From Eremophila alpestris peregrina (Eukaryota > Chordata > Aves > Passeriformes > Alaudidae), in NCBI GenBank assembly GCA_009792885.1, contig WMCF01000035.1, forward strand, positions 4,402,361-4,466,360: DNA of 64,000 bases, given 5' to 3'. The translations under genes and the position numbers were made by a program. Below the pieces are notes generated by a model that saw nothing but the letters and a program-made list of their open reading frames with translations, was not told the origin of the DNA and ran no database searches. Positions 1-13,900 of this stretch are shown here, piece after piece. How positions within the stretch are numbered: the first letter of the stretch is position 1; each line of letters begins with the position of its first letter.

Positions 1-349
1 GATCGATTCTTGCAGTGCCTTTCCCTGCTGCTAGGATTGCTGCTAATGTTTTGACTGGTTACAATTTACAGCAAGTCCAGGCTCAACTCCTGCATCCAGA
101 TCAAGGACAGATCAACTTCAGAAACCAGTTGCAAATATTGACATTCTTCTCCCCCAAGTGTGGATATTTCCCATAATATTTGTATTTCATGATAGAAAAT
201 GGGTGCTTTCTCTAGGAAAAGAATACCTATGTGATTCTGCCAAATAACAGATCATACTTTTAGATCAAACTAGTGCTGATCAGATCAGCTGCAGCACAGA
301 CCATTGACTTGAGTCAGGAACTGGTTAAGACAGACATAATTTGTGTGGC

Positions 350-431
350 TGTTTTTTGTTTCTGGTTTTTTTTGTTGTTGTTGTTGTGGGTTTTTTTGTT
401 GTTGTTTTTTGGGGTTTTTTTTGTTTTGGGG

Positions 432-462
<31 letters not shown>

Positions 463-475
463 CTTTTTTTGAAGC
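350..475. repeat. T/G-rich low-complexity tract with (TTG)n
   Basis: Long T runs broken by TTG triplets and GGG/GGGG groups, with no coding sense. The apparent hydrophobic Phe/Leu reading frame on the + strand and the Lys/Asn frame on the - strand are composition artefacts. Confidence 0.9.
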
Positions 476-1917
476 AGTTATCTGGTCAGACAGTGTATGA
501 TCAGGATTTTGCATTGTAAAGTAAAAATTCTTCTGTTTTATTATAACTGACTGTGGGCAAAGGGAATCTGTGGAGGACCACTAGAGGCACTTCATTAGAT
601 CTTATGTGTCTTAATCAGGAAGTATCAAAGAGTTATGTGGGAATTTCAAACCTTGTTCCCCTTTTTGTAGGGAAAAGAATATTAATCACAACACTTTGGT
701 TCCTTCCTACTTTGTTGTTTTTCTCTGCCCAGAAGTTCATCATCTTACCCTCTGGCTCTTCCCCAGCTGGCACTTGTGCTCCCTCTAGTCACCTGCTGCT
801 GCCTGCATTGGAGTGAAACTGCAGCTTCACTCATACAGCATTCACTGGGGTTCATCCCAGTGCTCCTACCAGGGAAGGAGCCTGGGCCCTCTGTGGCCCT
901 CTAGGCTTCATGTCTCCCCTCATTTTATTCCCATTGCCAGGTCCTTCACCTTCCAGTTTCTTCACAAATGAAATGTTACAGTGAAGTTTACCTCCTGCAG
1001 CGTTTTCCCTTTCATAAAAAGTAATTTACTGTGTTGGGTTTTTTTAAAATTCATGCTAATTGGATCCATATTTGTATTATATTTAGCTCCCTTCTCATTG
1101 TTACACACTGCCTTCTCAAGGTGTCAGTCAGGGCAGTATGTGCTATTGGCTTGATTATTTCTGCCAGTCAGTTAGTTGGAGTATTGGTCTTTGGTGTCAT
1201 TCAAGGGTTTTGTTACTATCATAGAGACAGTATAAAGGAAATGAATATGAAGATAGCAAAAAGCGAGCATTTTTATGCTTAAAGCTCATTTGTTAGTCTT
1301 TGATTAACAGACAAGATTTCTCATAGCATTACCATCAGCAGTCAGTCTGTAAGACAGTGGGTTCAGCACCTGAATGCAAGATGCATATTCAGTAGCATGC
1401 CCACCATCAGTTTTCCATCTGTATGTCATCTCATAGTCTCTGAGGTTTTTGGTTTTTTTACTGAAATGACAGATGTGGCTGGTGAAAACACATGTATTTT
1501 GTTAATTTTTATTTCTTCCCTTTCCCCCAGTTTGGCCCCTGGCAGGAGAGAAAGGATTTGTTCACTTGTTGCTGTATTTTCGTGCTTGGCTTGGCACTGC
1601 TGGTCCCTCCTTTCTCTCCCATAAAGCAGCCTAGCAAACACAAATATGCCATGGGTTGGAAGAAATCCACACTATGGAAGCTGGGTGTTTTCTGGAGAGC
1701 CTTGTTGTGCAAAGGTCATTGGGAGCCTGTCTGCGGTGAGGAGAGCGTTTGCTTTGTTCAGACATTGGCATCCTTCAGCTTTCCGGCACAGCCCTAAGTG
1801 CTGCCAGCTGGTGATGGACTGCAATTATCTCTTGGTTTTGAAATGTGAAAAATGGCCTGAGTGTGGGTATTTGTATCAGGAGCATTGCAAAACTTACCTG
1901 AACACAGGTGGTGGTTC

Positions 1918-1949
1918 CCTATAGGAGCAAGGTGCTCCTATAGGAGCAT
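1918..1949. repeat. Short perfect hairpin with overlapping direct repeat
   Basis: CCTATAGGAGCA (1918-1929), AGG loop, TGCTCCTATAGG (1933-1944): 12-bp perfect arms. The same 12-mer CCTATAGGAGCA recurs directly at 1937-1948. No terminal or target-site features tie it to a transposon. Confidence 0.85.
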
Positions 1950-4900
1950 CTTCTTCCAGGACTGAGGCACGTTCCTACAGCGGTCTGTTCTTAGCTCTTA
2001 CTTTCTACTTTTGTTTGGTTTGGCAGAAGCAAAGCTTAAGAATTTACCAAAATATTCTAAAGAAACTTTGGAATCTTTTACTCTCCAGATGATTTTTTTT
2101 TTTTATAAGTGTCTTATATTTTGGAAAGCAAGCAACTGAAGCATAGCTAGGATAAATACAGTAATTACTGCAGGAGAAGGACAGATTTGAGGTTTGCATA
2201 TTAGTTTGGTTAGATCAGGATTCAAATTCAGTTGACAGCTGTGCTACACATTTGCTTGTTGTCTCCCACTGTCTCTTAGTTTTCTGTAAACTACCACCAT
2301 CAATTACTTTATCCTTAAAATATCATGTGCATTGTTGATTGACTAACACAGTTCCAAACTGGGCTATACTGGAGCTGATGCAAGCAGGGAAAACACAAAG
2401 GGAAACCTTACAGAACCTCTGGAGTGATAATGCATCAATGAAAAACAGCATTGGAGAAGCTGTAGAATGAAATCTATTCAAGGGCTTTATTTTTTAAATG
2501 TGTTTTTTTCTTTTATCGGTGAGATATACTGAGATATTCCACAATGTTTTGGCAAAGTCATTATGAGCCTTTTGACAAGTTTTCATATAGATATGTCACT
2601 GGTTAATCAAGTTATTAAGGAAGTTTTTGTTAACAAAACAGTAAGTCAGCTGAGGTGTAAATAACCAGATGGATTTTGTTCCTTTGGGAGCTCAGGATTT
2701 TTTAAAAATTTATCTAAGGCCATCTCTTTTTCCCCCACATAAGGAGAACACAAAGCTGTTTTTTTAAAAGATTACTTCATAAAAATGGCTAAATAGTTTC
2801 AGATTTCTGGATCTTGAGATGAGACCATAAACATACTAGGAACATTTTATCCTAAGAGATGCTCTGTAAATCTGCTGAAATGAAGATGATCATCAGTGCT
2901 TTAGAGCCTAAGGGAAAATTACAGTGATCGCATAAAAAAAGGGAATTGGAAACTTTGCTAGGGTAATAGTGCCAGAAATGTTGTTTGACTGAATTAGTTT
3001 AGAAATTTGGCTGATTGTAAATCAGGTGATTGTAAAAAGAAAATGGATATATTACTCCTAATGGCTGTCTAATGGCTTTTCAGTGTATGCATTTAGAAAA
3101 CTAATTAAACAATATATTTAACTGATATAACAAAGTTGCTTGTGTTGCTGTAATGGGTGGTTGGGTTTTGGTTGGTTCTTTCTGTGTTTTTTTTTTTTTT
3201 TTAGTATCCATTATGGCTTTTTTCTAAGTGAGACAAATTTCAATCTCAGATAATAAAATTAAATCTAGCTTTTTCTCCTAATTCAGAGGCACCGAGTTTT
3301 CTGGTATGGACACTTCCATTATCTGTTCTTTTCACTTGTGAAATGGAAAGACTCATATTGACATGAGTAGACCAGAATTTCATTTATCTCTGAAGCCCCT
3401 TGAAGACTAGTTTTGCCACTGAATTAGAGCAGGCATCCTGTGGTCCTGTCAGTGCTATTCTCAAGGGGTCTTGGAGATGAGACTTAAATCTCCCAGTGAC
3501 TTAAAGACACAAAAAATGGTTTCTCTGGATTTGGGAAGAGTAGAAGCATTATTGTGGGTGGTTCTTACCCTTCCTTGCCAGCATAAAGAGCTGATACTTT
3601 CAGTTTGGCCCCTGACAAGGATGATGTAGAGCAGCTTCCTTTGACTCCCTTAAGAGTTGATAATTCTACACTGGTTGGCTTCTGGAGACTTTTTGTTGAT
3701 GAGGTGCCCTTCCATACCCTATTATCTTAGACACTGCAAAGTATTTCTGTGCAAAGAGAAGTAAGGATGTAAAAAATATCAGTGGTTCACAAGATGTTGG
3801 GAATGGATCTGATTCTCTAGGTTCTCTTTCCACCCCTTGCCACTGTGTTGCTTTAATCTTACCTCACCTATTAAAAGTAGCTGTCTGTGTTTCTGCTGTG
3901 CTTTTGGGAGGAAGGTACTGACCACCAGTGTTCCTTTTATTTGGTCAAGAAAGGGAGTAATAATTTGGATTAATGCAAATAAAGTGTAATATAAATAAAA
4001 GCTATTGTTTACTGAAATTTAGCCCATAGCAGTCTATGACTTTAAAAAGCTGATTAAAGTTTAGATTAGTTATGTCTGTTTGGATGGGATTTATGGCAGT
4101 CAGTCGTTTCAGAAAACCAGAGGGTTTGAAATGTATATGCACTCTAGGGTAGCAATCAGGCTTTCTTTTACACAGCATAAAAGCAGACACTAGGAAATTA
4201 TATGAACACATTTATACTGCCAGATTGTGGTGTGCAAGACTGTAAGTCAAAAGTGTGCTGTTCATGAAATCTGAATAACAGCGAGGGGAAAGGAAAGAAT
4301 CCAAAGAATTCTCATCAAGAAAGGGCTTAAACTTTTTATTTTAATAGGAAAAAAGTTTATTTTCCAGAGGAAAAAACCGCAACAATTAAAACAGGGAGCA
4401 GTGGAGGAGAGTGGATTTGGGTAGAGGGCATTGGCTGCCATGTGAAGTTGCACTGTGATGATTGGGAAGTTCTGACAGGACCTTTGGAGAAAGTATCCAA
4501 CACTGATTATGAACAGAACAGAGTGCTGCTTTGGCACCTGCAGTGAGAAGTCCTAATTTTGTAAAACACTTGAGTGGAGCCTTCTCACATGTCTGAAATA
4601 TTTAGGCGTATGCTTAGTTTTATTTCAAATCAGCAAAGCCTTTTAGACTGAGACTGCTGTGTCAAAGCCCCGTAAAGAATTGCACAGTTCCCAAAGTGAA
4701 AACTCTCTGCCAGTACATTCAGGTGCTGCATTTCTCTTTGGTCCCATTTGATGTCAAATTCCCCTTTCCTGATGTGTGCTGTGTAACCATTGAAATGGCT
4801 CTGAGGTGCAGGATTTCCTGTTGTGAGACCAACACTCAAAATAACACCTCCAATTCTTTTGCTGCATGGAGAGTAGAAAGGTTCACCTAGTTTGGAAACT

Positions 4901-7900
4901 GCTGCACACGTTGTGACTCAGGAATGTAGGTGAGGTTGGCTTGCACAGAACTCTATTGCCTTGGTTTACAATACCAGGGCTAGTTTGTTTAGAGCTGATT
5001 TGGATGTCTTTGTCCTCCCTTGCAGCCTGAGGTTTAGGTACAACGTTCCTCACCACTTGGTCAGTTTGACTGGGCTAACATACAGATCTGAGATACTTCT
5101 CACTGACAGCATGAACAAAGTTCTGTGTGTATATACAGCAAAAGTGACTCTTTTGAGTGGATAGTTCTAATGAGTAGCCTTTATAGTCTAACTTTGCTCA
5201 GTTAGACTGAGGTAATGCCCTTAAGCCATCCTGTAGGACTGTTGTTTACCTGGGCTGTAGATTTTTGGCAATGGTTTCTGGTGCTACCTTGGCTTGCTTT
5301 ACTACCTTTGAAGTGTGAGTTATGTACTGGGTGCCCCCTTTGTATTTTGATAGTCACAGTGTCTTTGGAGAGAAACACAGAAACAAATATTAAATGATGA
5401 TTGTCTGTTACTGCTTTTCAGCAATTCTGGGTAGAGGTTTCTCTAACTGAGCTTGTGGATGCCAATGAAATAAAAAGGACTGAGGAAGATGGTTTATGTA
5501 AAATGGCTCATTCCAATTGCTATTATGAAACAAAAAAAGCAGCAATGGTAGTGTTTGGATTTTGGGTTTGAACATACACGTTTTAAAGTAATGAAGGGGA
5601 AACAATATGGCTGTAATATAAATTTTATTGCACATTTCAATTCAGTGTTGCTGACATGCTCTAGATGAGAAGGCATTTTAACAATTTTATTGCTTTGGTA
5701 AACTTTTGCCTTTGTGAAGATTAGAAAAGTTGTCTTAAATTGCTTTGCTGAGGATTTTCTGGCTAGTGAGACATTGTAGCATGTATTTTCCAGTATATTT
5801 TTATTTAAAAAAGGAGACAAAACCCAAACCTTTAAAATTAGTTTCTGTAGATTTAACAATGAACAGGATCATCTTAAGAGACTGCGACAGATCACCCTTA
5901 AAAGCTCTGTGAAAACCAGAAATATTTCTAAAATTATTTTTTCATACTGAGGCATTGAAAGGAGCCTGTTGTTGGGAAAGGGTCTTTTAAAACTATTTCT
6001 TTTCCTAGATTCTAGTCTAATAAAATTTGAAATTTGGACTAAAGGTTTTAGGACAGTAAATGTCTAAAGAAAATGAGCAATAGTAGAAAGCCCAAAGTTT
6101 TCCTTATCTTTTTGATGCTGCCCCTCCACTTTTTTTTTTTTTTCAATTTGGCTGCCACAGACGATTTTTATTTGTGTTTTTATAATTTTCCCAATAATTT
6201 CTTAGATCCTTGTTTTCCTGGCATCATGCAGTTAGGTGTCACTTTTTTAAGATTTTGTCCTCTGTCTTTGCACGGGCCATTTTGGCATCATCCTTAATAC
6301 CTGGCAATTTGAAGGCAAAGGGGATGAATCTGTGCAAGTCTCTGCTTTGGCCTTTCAGAATGTGTTTTTCTATAACACAACTTCCAGGAGACAAGAAAGG
6401 AAATGCACATTATTTAAATAGATTGGTCATCAAAAACTCAGTTTACATTTAATATAGTAGTTACATTTGTCAGTGGAATGAGACTGGTAGCAAGGAGTTT
6501 GACTTATTTTATAAAAGGTTCTGTTGCTAGAGTCCGTATGACAAAAAATTTTTTTTCTCCTTTCCCTGGTAAACTTTGATAATGGTATGTAAGATAATGT
6601 AAGAATTACTACATAGAGCCATACCTGACACAATAGTTTATTTGCTGATGATGCCTGACAGTATCCAGTTTTGAATGGCGCATTTTGGTCTTCATACTTA
6701 GTGACATGCAAAGGACAATAAGAAGAAATTTAGGAAATGCTGTTTCTGAAGAAAAATGGAAATGAGTGGCAGTATTTATTCACAAAGACAACCGAGAAAG
6801 TACAGAGTTCAGATTTTTCAGTTTAAGCAGAAGTACTACAAAGGTGGGTGTCCTGGTGGAAATGGAGTAACAGTGGAAACAAACACTTGAGACATAGCAA
6901 ATGATATAAGGGAAACATTTTGGTAGCAAGGAGCTACAAGGATCTGTTGTTTGCAGTTATTATGGGATTTCTGTTAATTGGGAGTATCTTAAGAACAGGT
7001 GGAAGAGCAGTGTATTAATGTTGATTATGTATGCTCAATCCTTCCTTGGATGAGTTAGATGACATCTCTTGGGAACTTTTGACTTCATCTTACAGTTTTG
7101 TGCTTGGGGTGTTAAAAACAGGACAAATGCAGCCTTTGTATGTCTGCTGGAGCTAGTATCTGGTGTTTGGGCAATCAGGGCTCCTTATGAGATCATGATA
7201 ACTTAGGCTGAAGTTAATGCAACTTGAGAGTTAATATCAAATACTTACATTGTTAATCATCAACAGCTGAATAGACAGGAGTTAGATGCTTTTGATGTCA
7301 AGAGGAGCTTCTGGAGTTTCTGGTTTTCAGAATATCCCTGGGGATATATTTGATATATGGTGTTTTTTGTCTTCTGAAGAATCAATTTCTAATTCCATGC
7401 TCAGCATTCTCAAATCCCAGACAGTGAGCTGGGGACCTCACACTGGCACTGAGCATTTCCAATTAAGGCCTTGAAAAAGTCTGTATACATATGGCCTAAC
7501 CTTGTCACCCAGAAGAGTAAAGAGTGCTGCTTTCTTCAGATAAAAAATGAAATGCATTGGAGTGATGATGTTTGTTGAAGTAGACACAGGATCTGAGGAT
7601 CCATTTTCTTAAGGGTTAAACTGGATTTATGATTTGGTAGGCAGTTAAATGAGAATTTAATGATAGCAGTGAGACCATGAAAAAAATTAGTGGTGGGATT
7701 ATAACTCTACTGTCAATATTTTCCACCCTGAATCCTAAATTGCAATTGCCAGGACCATTTATCTGTGTTTGACATCAGCTTCTGAGAACTCTCCCTTTTA
7801 TCAATGCAATGCTTTGTTAAATTCTCATCTTTGAAGAATTGCAGCTTGTATTTTTCTACTGTTAGTTCTGTTTCACGGGCAGCATCTTCCGCTGCATTCA

Positions 7901-10900
7901 TTATGGTTTCACATTTTCAATTTAAGTGTTTATGTTTATATATGCTTAATTTAAAATGGGGTTTGGGACATGAACTACTTGACTAATGTTGGTTGGCAGC
8001 ACTGGTCTCATGGGAGGAACTGGTGATAAGGTGTTTTACAAAACTGCAGGGGAATATGGTGCAATCCTATAATGTAATCCTGTTTCCCATGCTTAGAAGA
8101 TTTTTCTTTAGCCTATATGTTCCAGCGTGACGTTAATCCCACTCTGAATGCAAGAAAGACAGAGGAAATAGCTATGAAGAAGAGAAAGATTATTGCTCCT
8201 TCTTTCCAGGAACTAAACTCAATCCTAGCTAGTCTTGATTTGAAGCAGAATTGTTACCTTGTCACCTTTTCTGGCATTTGGACAGAAATCTACAAATGTG
8301 TGGAACTGGCATTGAAAATGAAATTGCACTGGGTGCGTGATTACCTTTCCAAATGTCTTGCTCGAGAGTGCAGACACTGTCACAGCATCTGTGATTGTTT
8401 AGACATGTGATTTTGTCTGGGAGGAATGTTTTATTTGGATTTTTTTCCACATTTAACTTTTGAATAGCTTGTGAGTGCAATCTGTCTCACAGTAGAATGA
8501 AAACACTAAGCCTTAGCTCTTTCTGCATTCATTAAATAGATAGCAAGGAGCATTATCATGGCAGAGGTGATTCAGAGAAACTGCAGAACCTCATTTTTCC
8601 CTTTTCTCACCAGCCACCTCTTTCCAACAGCTTTAATTATGACTGCCCTTAGATGCTGCCAGATAAAGGGTGTAGGTACACCCCTGGATCAGGGAGTGTA
8701 TTGCCAAAATGGGAACAGCTCTGAAGCCTTTTGTGCAAAGGCCTGCCTGTACCTTTTTTTTGTAAAATAGATTTAGGATTGACCAGAGTTCCAAAATAAC
8801 CCTACTTAGAAAGAATGAGCTTAAAAAACTTGTCAGTGGGATAAGAATTTAAAATAATAAAAACCACAATGCTACATTCCAGCTTCTGCACCTGTTTTAC
8901 TTGCCTAGGGAAGTTTCAGCAAAGTGGGTGTTAAAATGCTTGCTTCTTTTCTGTTCTTTACACCAGTTTTACTGGATGAGGGAAAACAAACTGAAGCTTA
9001 GGAAAAAACAGGAAACTGTCAATGCAAAAGTACTGTCAAAAGCAGAATGGGCAGGATTTTCAGATAATGGTTTGCTTGTATGTTTAATGGGGTCATCGTT
9101 TTTCCTAGCATTACTTAATGAAGATGGATTTCTCACCTAAATTGCAGGTAACCTGTGGTCTGTAAAATAATTGAAACAAGAAGGCAGTTGTCATTATTAT
9201 TAATATTGGGGTGGTTTTTATCTTTTAAGATGCTGTGCTTGCTTCTGGAGGGCACAGTGGGACTTAGTTTCTATTCCTTTTGCCATGGTGACTTTTCCCA
9301 ACATCAAGTTACGAAAAACACATTTGGTGACAACTTCCAGAGTTTGCAAATCACTTTGGAAGAAACACTGTAAGAAGTGAGGGATTGTTCCATTTATCTC
9401 AGTGAGACATGAACACTGAAATCTTAAAGACATTTAAGTGTGGTCATTGGCGGCTTTCTCAGTGCTGATGTTTTTGTAGAGCTGTCTGGGTAAGAGATTT
9501 TGGATTGTTGTGGGATCAAATGGCCAGTGATGGGCATTGTGATCTCTGCCAAAGTTAGGTCAGTATTTAAAAGGGTCTTCAAGCCCTAGTCAAAAATCAC
9601 CTAGCAATCCTACCAAGAGAGTATCACAGAAATTTTGCATGGACTCCCTGTTTTAAATATCCATGGGTGTTTTTTTATAGCAAGGTGTATGGTGATATAC
9701 GAAGTGTAAAGTTGCAGAGTGACATAAAACGAGTACCTGGAAATTAAATAAGCCATGTGGACTGTTTTGCTGATTTTATCTCACTAAATAATGTTCCTGT
9801 CATTTTGCAAATGCTGGTGGAGAATCAGGTGCATTTAAGGCACTTTGCATTTTCAGGAGTCTGTGTTTCTCATTATGAAATTCAGGGTCTACTTACCATC
9901 AAGTACATAGATAAATATACACAAGTTTGTTTGGGTTTACTCTTTCTGGAGTAGTGCTTCTCAAACTGTGCTTTCCTTCAGTACATGATGGACAGATGGT
10001 GGTGGTCTTTGTCTTAATGTCAGTGTTTGTGTATTGTGCCTCTGGCAGCTGAATATCCATGGGAAAATGTGTTACCTTTTGATCACTGGTTCTTGAACTG
10101 TAGATTTCTGATGGACTGTCAGCCATGGTAAAGATCTGAGATGCCTTATTAAACAACTGTGTCAGTAGTGCTTGCAATTAAAGCCTTGATGATAAACATA
10201 ATCAAGGTGTATTTGGTCATAAGAAGGGGATGAGGATTGAGAGACATACAGTGATACAAAATGCTGGGAACCCCTCTTGTGACAACCTTCCATACCAACA
10301 TTTTTGGTAAACAATTTTGAATACACAACTGCTCCTTTCCATTTTTTTTTCTTTAGGAGTGATTTCATTTTTTGTGGAAGAAACTCAATTATACATACAT
10401 TTATATGTATATGCATGTGTGTAAAAATAACAAGTTGAAGAAAAAAGTCAAAGCAAAGAAGCTTCTGACTGTCAAATAGCAAAGGGCATTTGCTGCTAGT
10501 CTTAAGGCACAGAATAGGACTTGCAATTTTCTGAAATAATGGACATTTTCATTATAGGAGGCTTAAAAATATGTTTAAAAATAAGTTTAGAATCAAGCCT
10601 TTGTCAGATTATATCCTGTCTGCAGCTGTTAGGTCACTTGGTTTGTTTAAAAATGAAAGTTGTACAGTCAGGATTATTCTGCTGGATCTGTAAGGTAAGG
10701 ATTTCCTCTTGGTACACTTAGGCCTGTCAGATCTGGTCTGGGCACTGATGTCATACTTAATATATTATATTTTAGCAGTGGTTGATGAATACCAATTCCT
10801 GTCAGCAAAGCTGGATGCATTTGTCAAGGGAGAAAGTGAGAAACTGCCTTTTTGCATCGTGCTGTCACATCTCCCAGCACTTGTGGTATTAAGCCCTGCT

Positions 10901-13900
10901 TCCCTCACACTCAGTATGCAGAATGAATGAGGCTGTTTTAGTATGACTTCTGTTTTTATAGTTAGCTGAACTTTGAAATTGTCCCCTAAATCATCCTTGC
11001 CAACAGCATTAACTACCCCTTTGCTGGTAGTCAGAGATTATTCCACAGTAAGTTAAAGGGTAACTCATCTTCTTTTGTGATGACAGGAAACATGGAGGGA
11101 TGTAAAAGATAATGGCTAATTCAAAGCAGAGCACTCCACTCTGCTTCTGGAAATCCATCAACTCCATTTGAACAGGGATCTGAAATTTTGCAACAAACTT
11201 GGAAAGCTCTTTCCTTTTCTCTGCTTCAGTAAATTGTTATCTGGGGGAGGATGATGCAGATGCCCATGAATTATGATGCCTTTCATTACAAGGGGGTGAA
11301 TTGCACATTACCCTGGCATTCAGAAGCCTGGAGGTTTCAGCCACTGTGCTTTTGCTGTTCCAGAAGAGGTAAAAGCGTGATGCAAAGTAGATAAATGATG
11401 TGGTATTAAACAAAGATCTTTATCCTTCCTTCTGCTTTTGCAGCACCAAACCCCTGAAAATAGATCATTTGATCTGTTCTCGTGCAGAGATGAGTCATCC
11501 CAGCTGTATGGCTGGGCCAGGTAGTGAGCCACAGGGCCAGGTGGAGCAGGGCAACAGCAGGTGAATTGATCCTTGGGTAAACACCTGTGTTTGCTTTTCT
11601 AAAACTTTCTTGTTAAAGACAGCTGCAGCAAGGGAACAAGAAAAACCTAATGTAATAACAAGCCGTGGAAGGATATTTCAGAGTGTTTTTTTTCAGAAAC
11701 AAGCTGTATCTGTCTCTCTTCAAATGGCAGTTCTATCCATGCTTCCTGTGCATCACCTGGGGTTGCTTCAGATAAGTAAAATCTTGCTGTTGTGGTTGAC
11801 AGCCAGATTGTTGCTCTTGTCATTAGCTGCTTCAGAGAAATGACATTATTTTCTGCAGATGGAGGGGTGGGATCAAGAAAACATTCCTGCTAAGTCAAGA
11901 GCATTACCTTTTCATTTACTCTGTTCTCCTGGAGCAAGGCGTCTGGTAAGACCTTGAGCAAAACACGTGAAAATTCTGGATCAGACTGTTTGCTCATGAG
12001 GAAACGTGGACAGTGAAAAGACTGGGTGGAAAAAGGGGCAATCCACTTCTTAAATGTTCTAAAAAACCTCAGGAAAACACTGTGTCCAAGCCAGATTTAA
12101 AGGCATCCCTGTGCTCTGGGGAGCTCTGGAGATGGAGGAAAAAGACCACATTCTTCTGTTACAGCCACTCTTAATCTTGGAGTACAGAAATAATTTACTT
12201 AAGCAGCATTTAGGTATGGCAGTCAAAAGCACTGTAAAAATTATGAAGTAGATTGGTTTTGTTAGGCTATGATTATACTTATTCACAGCTCTTGATAGGT
12301 GTCATGTACTGTGAAGCATTTTTAATTTCCTGAGAACAATGTAACTTCAGATATCTTTCTTCACCAGGCCACTTGATTTATTAGAAAACTGCAAGATCCA
12401 TCTAGTGCAGACTCTGTTAGGGATTGTTGTGTACCATTCCTGCTGTGCAAAAGTGGAAGCATGGTAGCTTGCATGTGTTCAATTGTCCATGCATGTTTTA
12501 ACATGCTGCATACAATATGTCTTGTACATGCTGCATACATGATACATTTCTATATAAGGTCTGTCAGACACAAATAAATATGCAGTGCTGTCCCTCCACA
12601 ATCATTGTAAAGGAGAGCAGGAGTTGCCTTACTGAAGTGCTTTTTCTTCCTACGCTGCCACATGCAGAAGAGATTTATGGAAAATAGAGAAAACAACACT
12701 GATGAGAGAAACAGATTTACAGTGAAAGCCACTATCACAATATAGCTACACTGTTGAGCAAACACCTTATGGAAGACAATACAATGTGCCAGCAACTGCT
12801 TTTATTTTACAGTATTTCTTTACAAGCTAATAGACAGTGTGCTTGATAAAATTAATCTTGTTATGATAGATGTGTTGTCATTGCAAATAAGCTTTACTAG
12901 TTGAATGAATTTGCTTCATTTACTCCTTACAAAGTCAATATGTGCTTGAGAATTAAGCAGGTCTTTGCTGTCAGTGTGTTAAGTTTTTAAGGGGGGGTGG
13001 GAGTAAATAAATACATTTACTAGTAAGATAGGCATCCACCAAAGAGTTTAAATTTTGTCTAAACACTGACAAGCACTGCTGCCTTCAGAGGGTTTGGATC
13101 AATCCTTACAACTCACACCCGTAAGAAAAAAAGAATAACATTAAAAATGCCTGAATGTTTGCATCCACAAGCTTATTATCCATGATAAACCAGGGAATGA
13201 TATTTTGCACAAAGTCAGCTATTGTCTGAAAAGTTTATAGCTGTTTATTAAAACAAGTGATTGGTATTATTTTGTTGCAAGGATGCACTTTTTTTTCCAG
13301 ATAGTAGGCTTGCATGATTCTGACTTGTGTGGTTCAGGTGCTTTTATTGGCAGCTTTCATGATTTATGGCTTGCTGAGTGACATTTTATTTCCTATTCAA
13401 GGTAGTTACAGCTTAGAGTCTTCAATTAATCACTTTTATAAGTAAAACTGCACGGGGTATTTCTAGAGCAATATTCAGGCCAGGTTCCTTGAGAGATCCA
13501 AATTGCCAACAAAATCATATGGATGAACACAGCCTAGTGCATGAAGGTATGCAAGAGCCAGAGAGGATTAAAGGAGGCTGGAGCTGTAATGTCTAGACTA
13601 GCATTTGTGACTGCTAATACACTGCTAATATGGGTCTGTTTTTTCAAACAGAGGTGTTCAGAGGGAGCTTAAGGTCTATTATGAGTTTTCCTCCTGTGAC
13701 ACAAGTGAAATAACTTTGGGTAGGATCAAGCTTTGTGGATTTCAGCTGCAAAACTCTCATTAGGTTTCATTTCACCTTTTGTGTTGGTTTTGAGACCCTG
13801 TCAGAATTGCATTTGGCACAGAAAGAGCAGTGAGTTCATTGAAGAAATACAGGGTTTTAGAAAGCATGATTGCTTTCACAGTCTCGTGGTGTGTAGCCTG

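Noticed and set aside
273..514. Hydrophobic + strand and Lys/Asn-rich - strand reading frames
   Set aside because: Direct products of the T/G-rich low-complexity tract; no start context, splice signals or homology.
8117..8410. A 97-codon + strand frame rich in charged residues
   Set aside because: No recognisable family and no splice or promoter context; length is within chance for AT-rich DNA.
12501..12539. 14-bp direct repeat ACATGCTGCATACA with 11-bp gap as a mobile-element footprint
   Set aside because: Too short, with no insert between the copies; likely local slippage.
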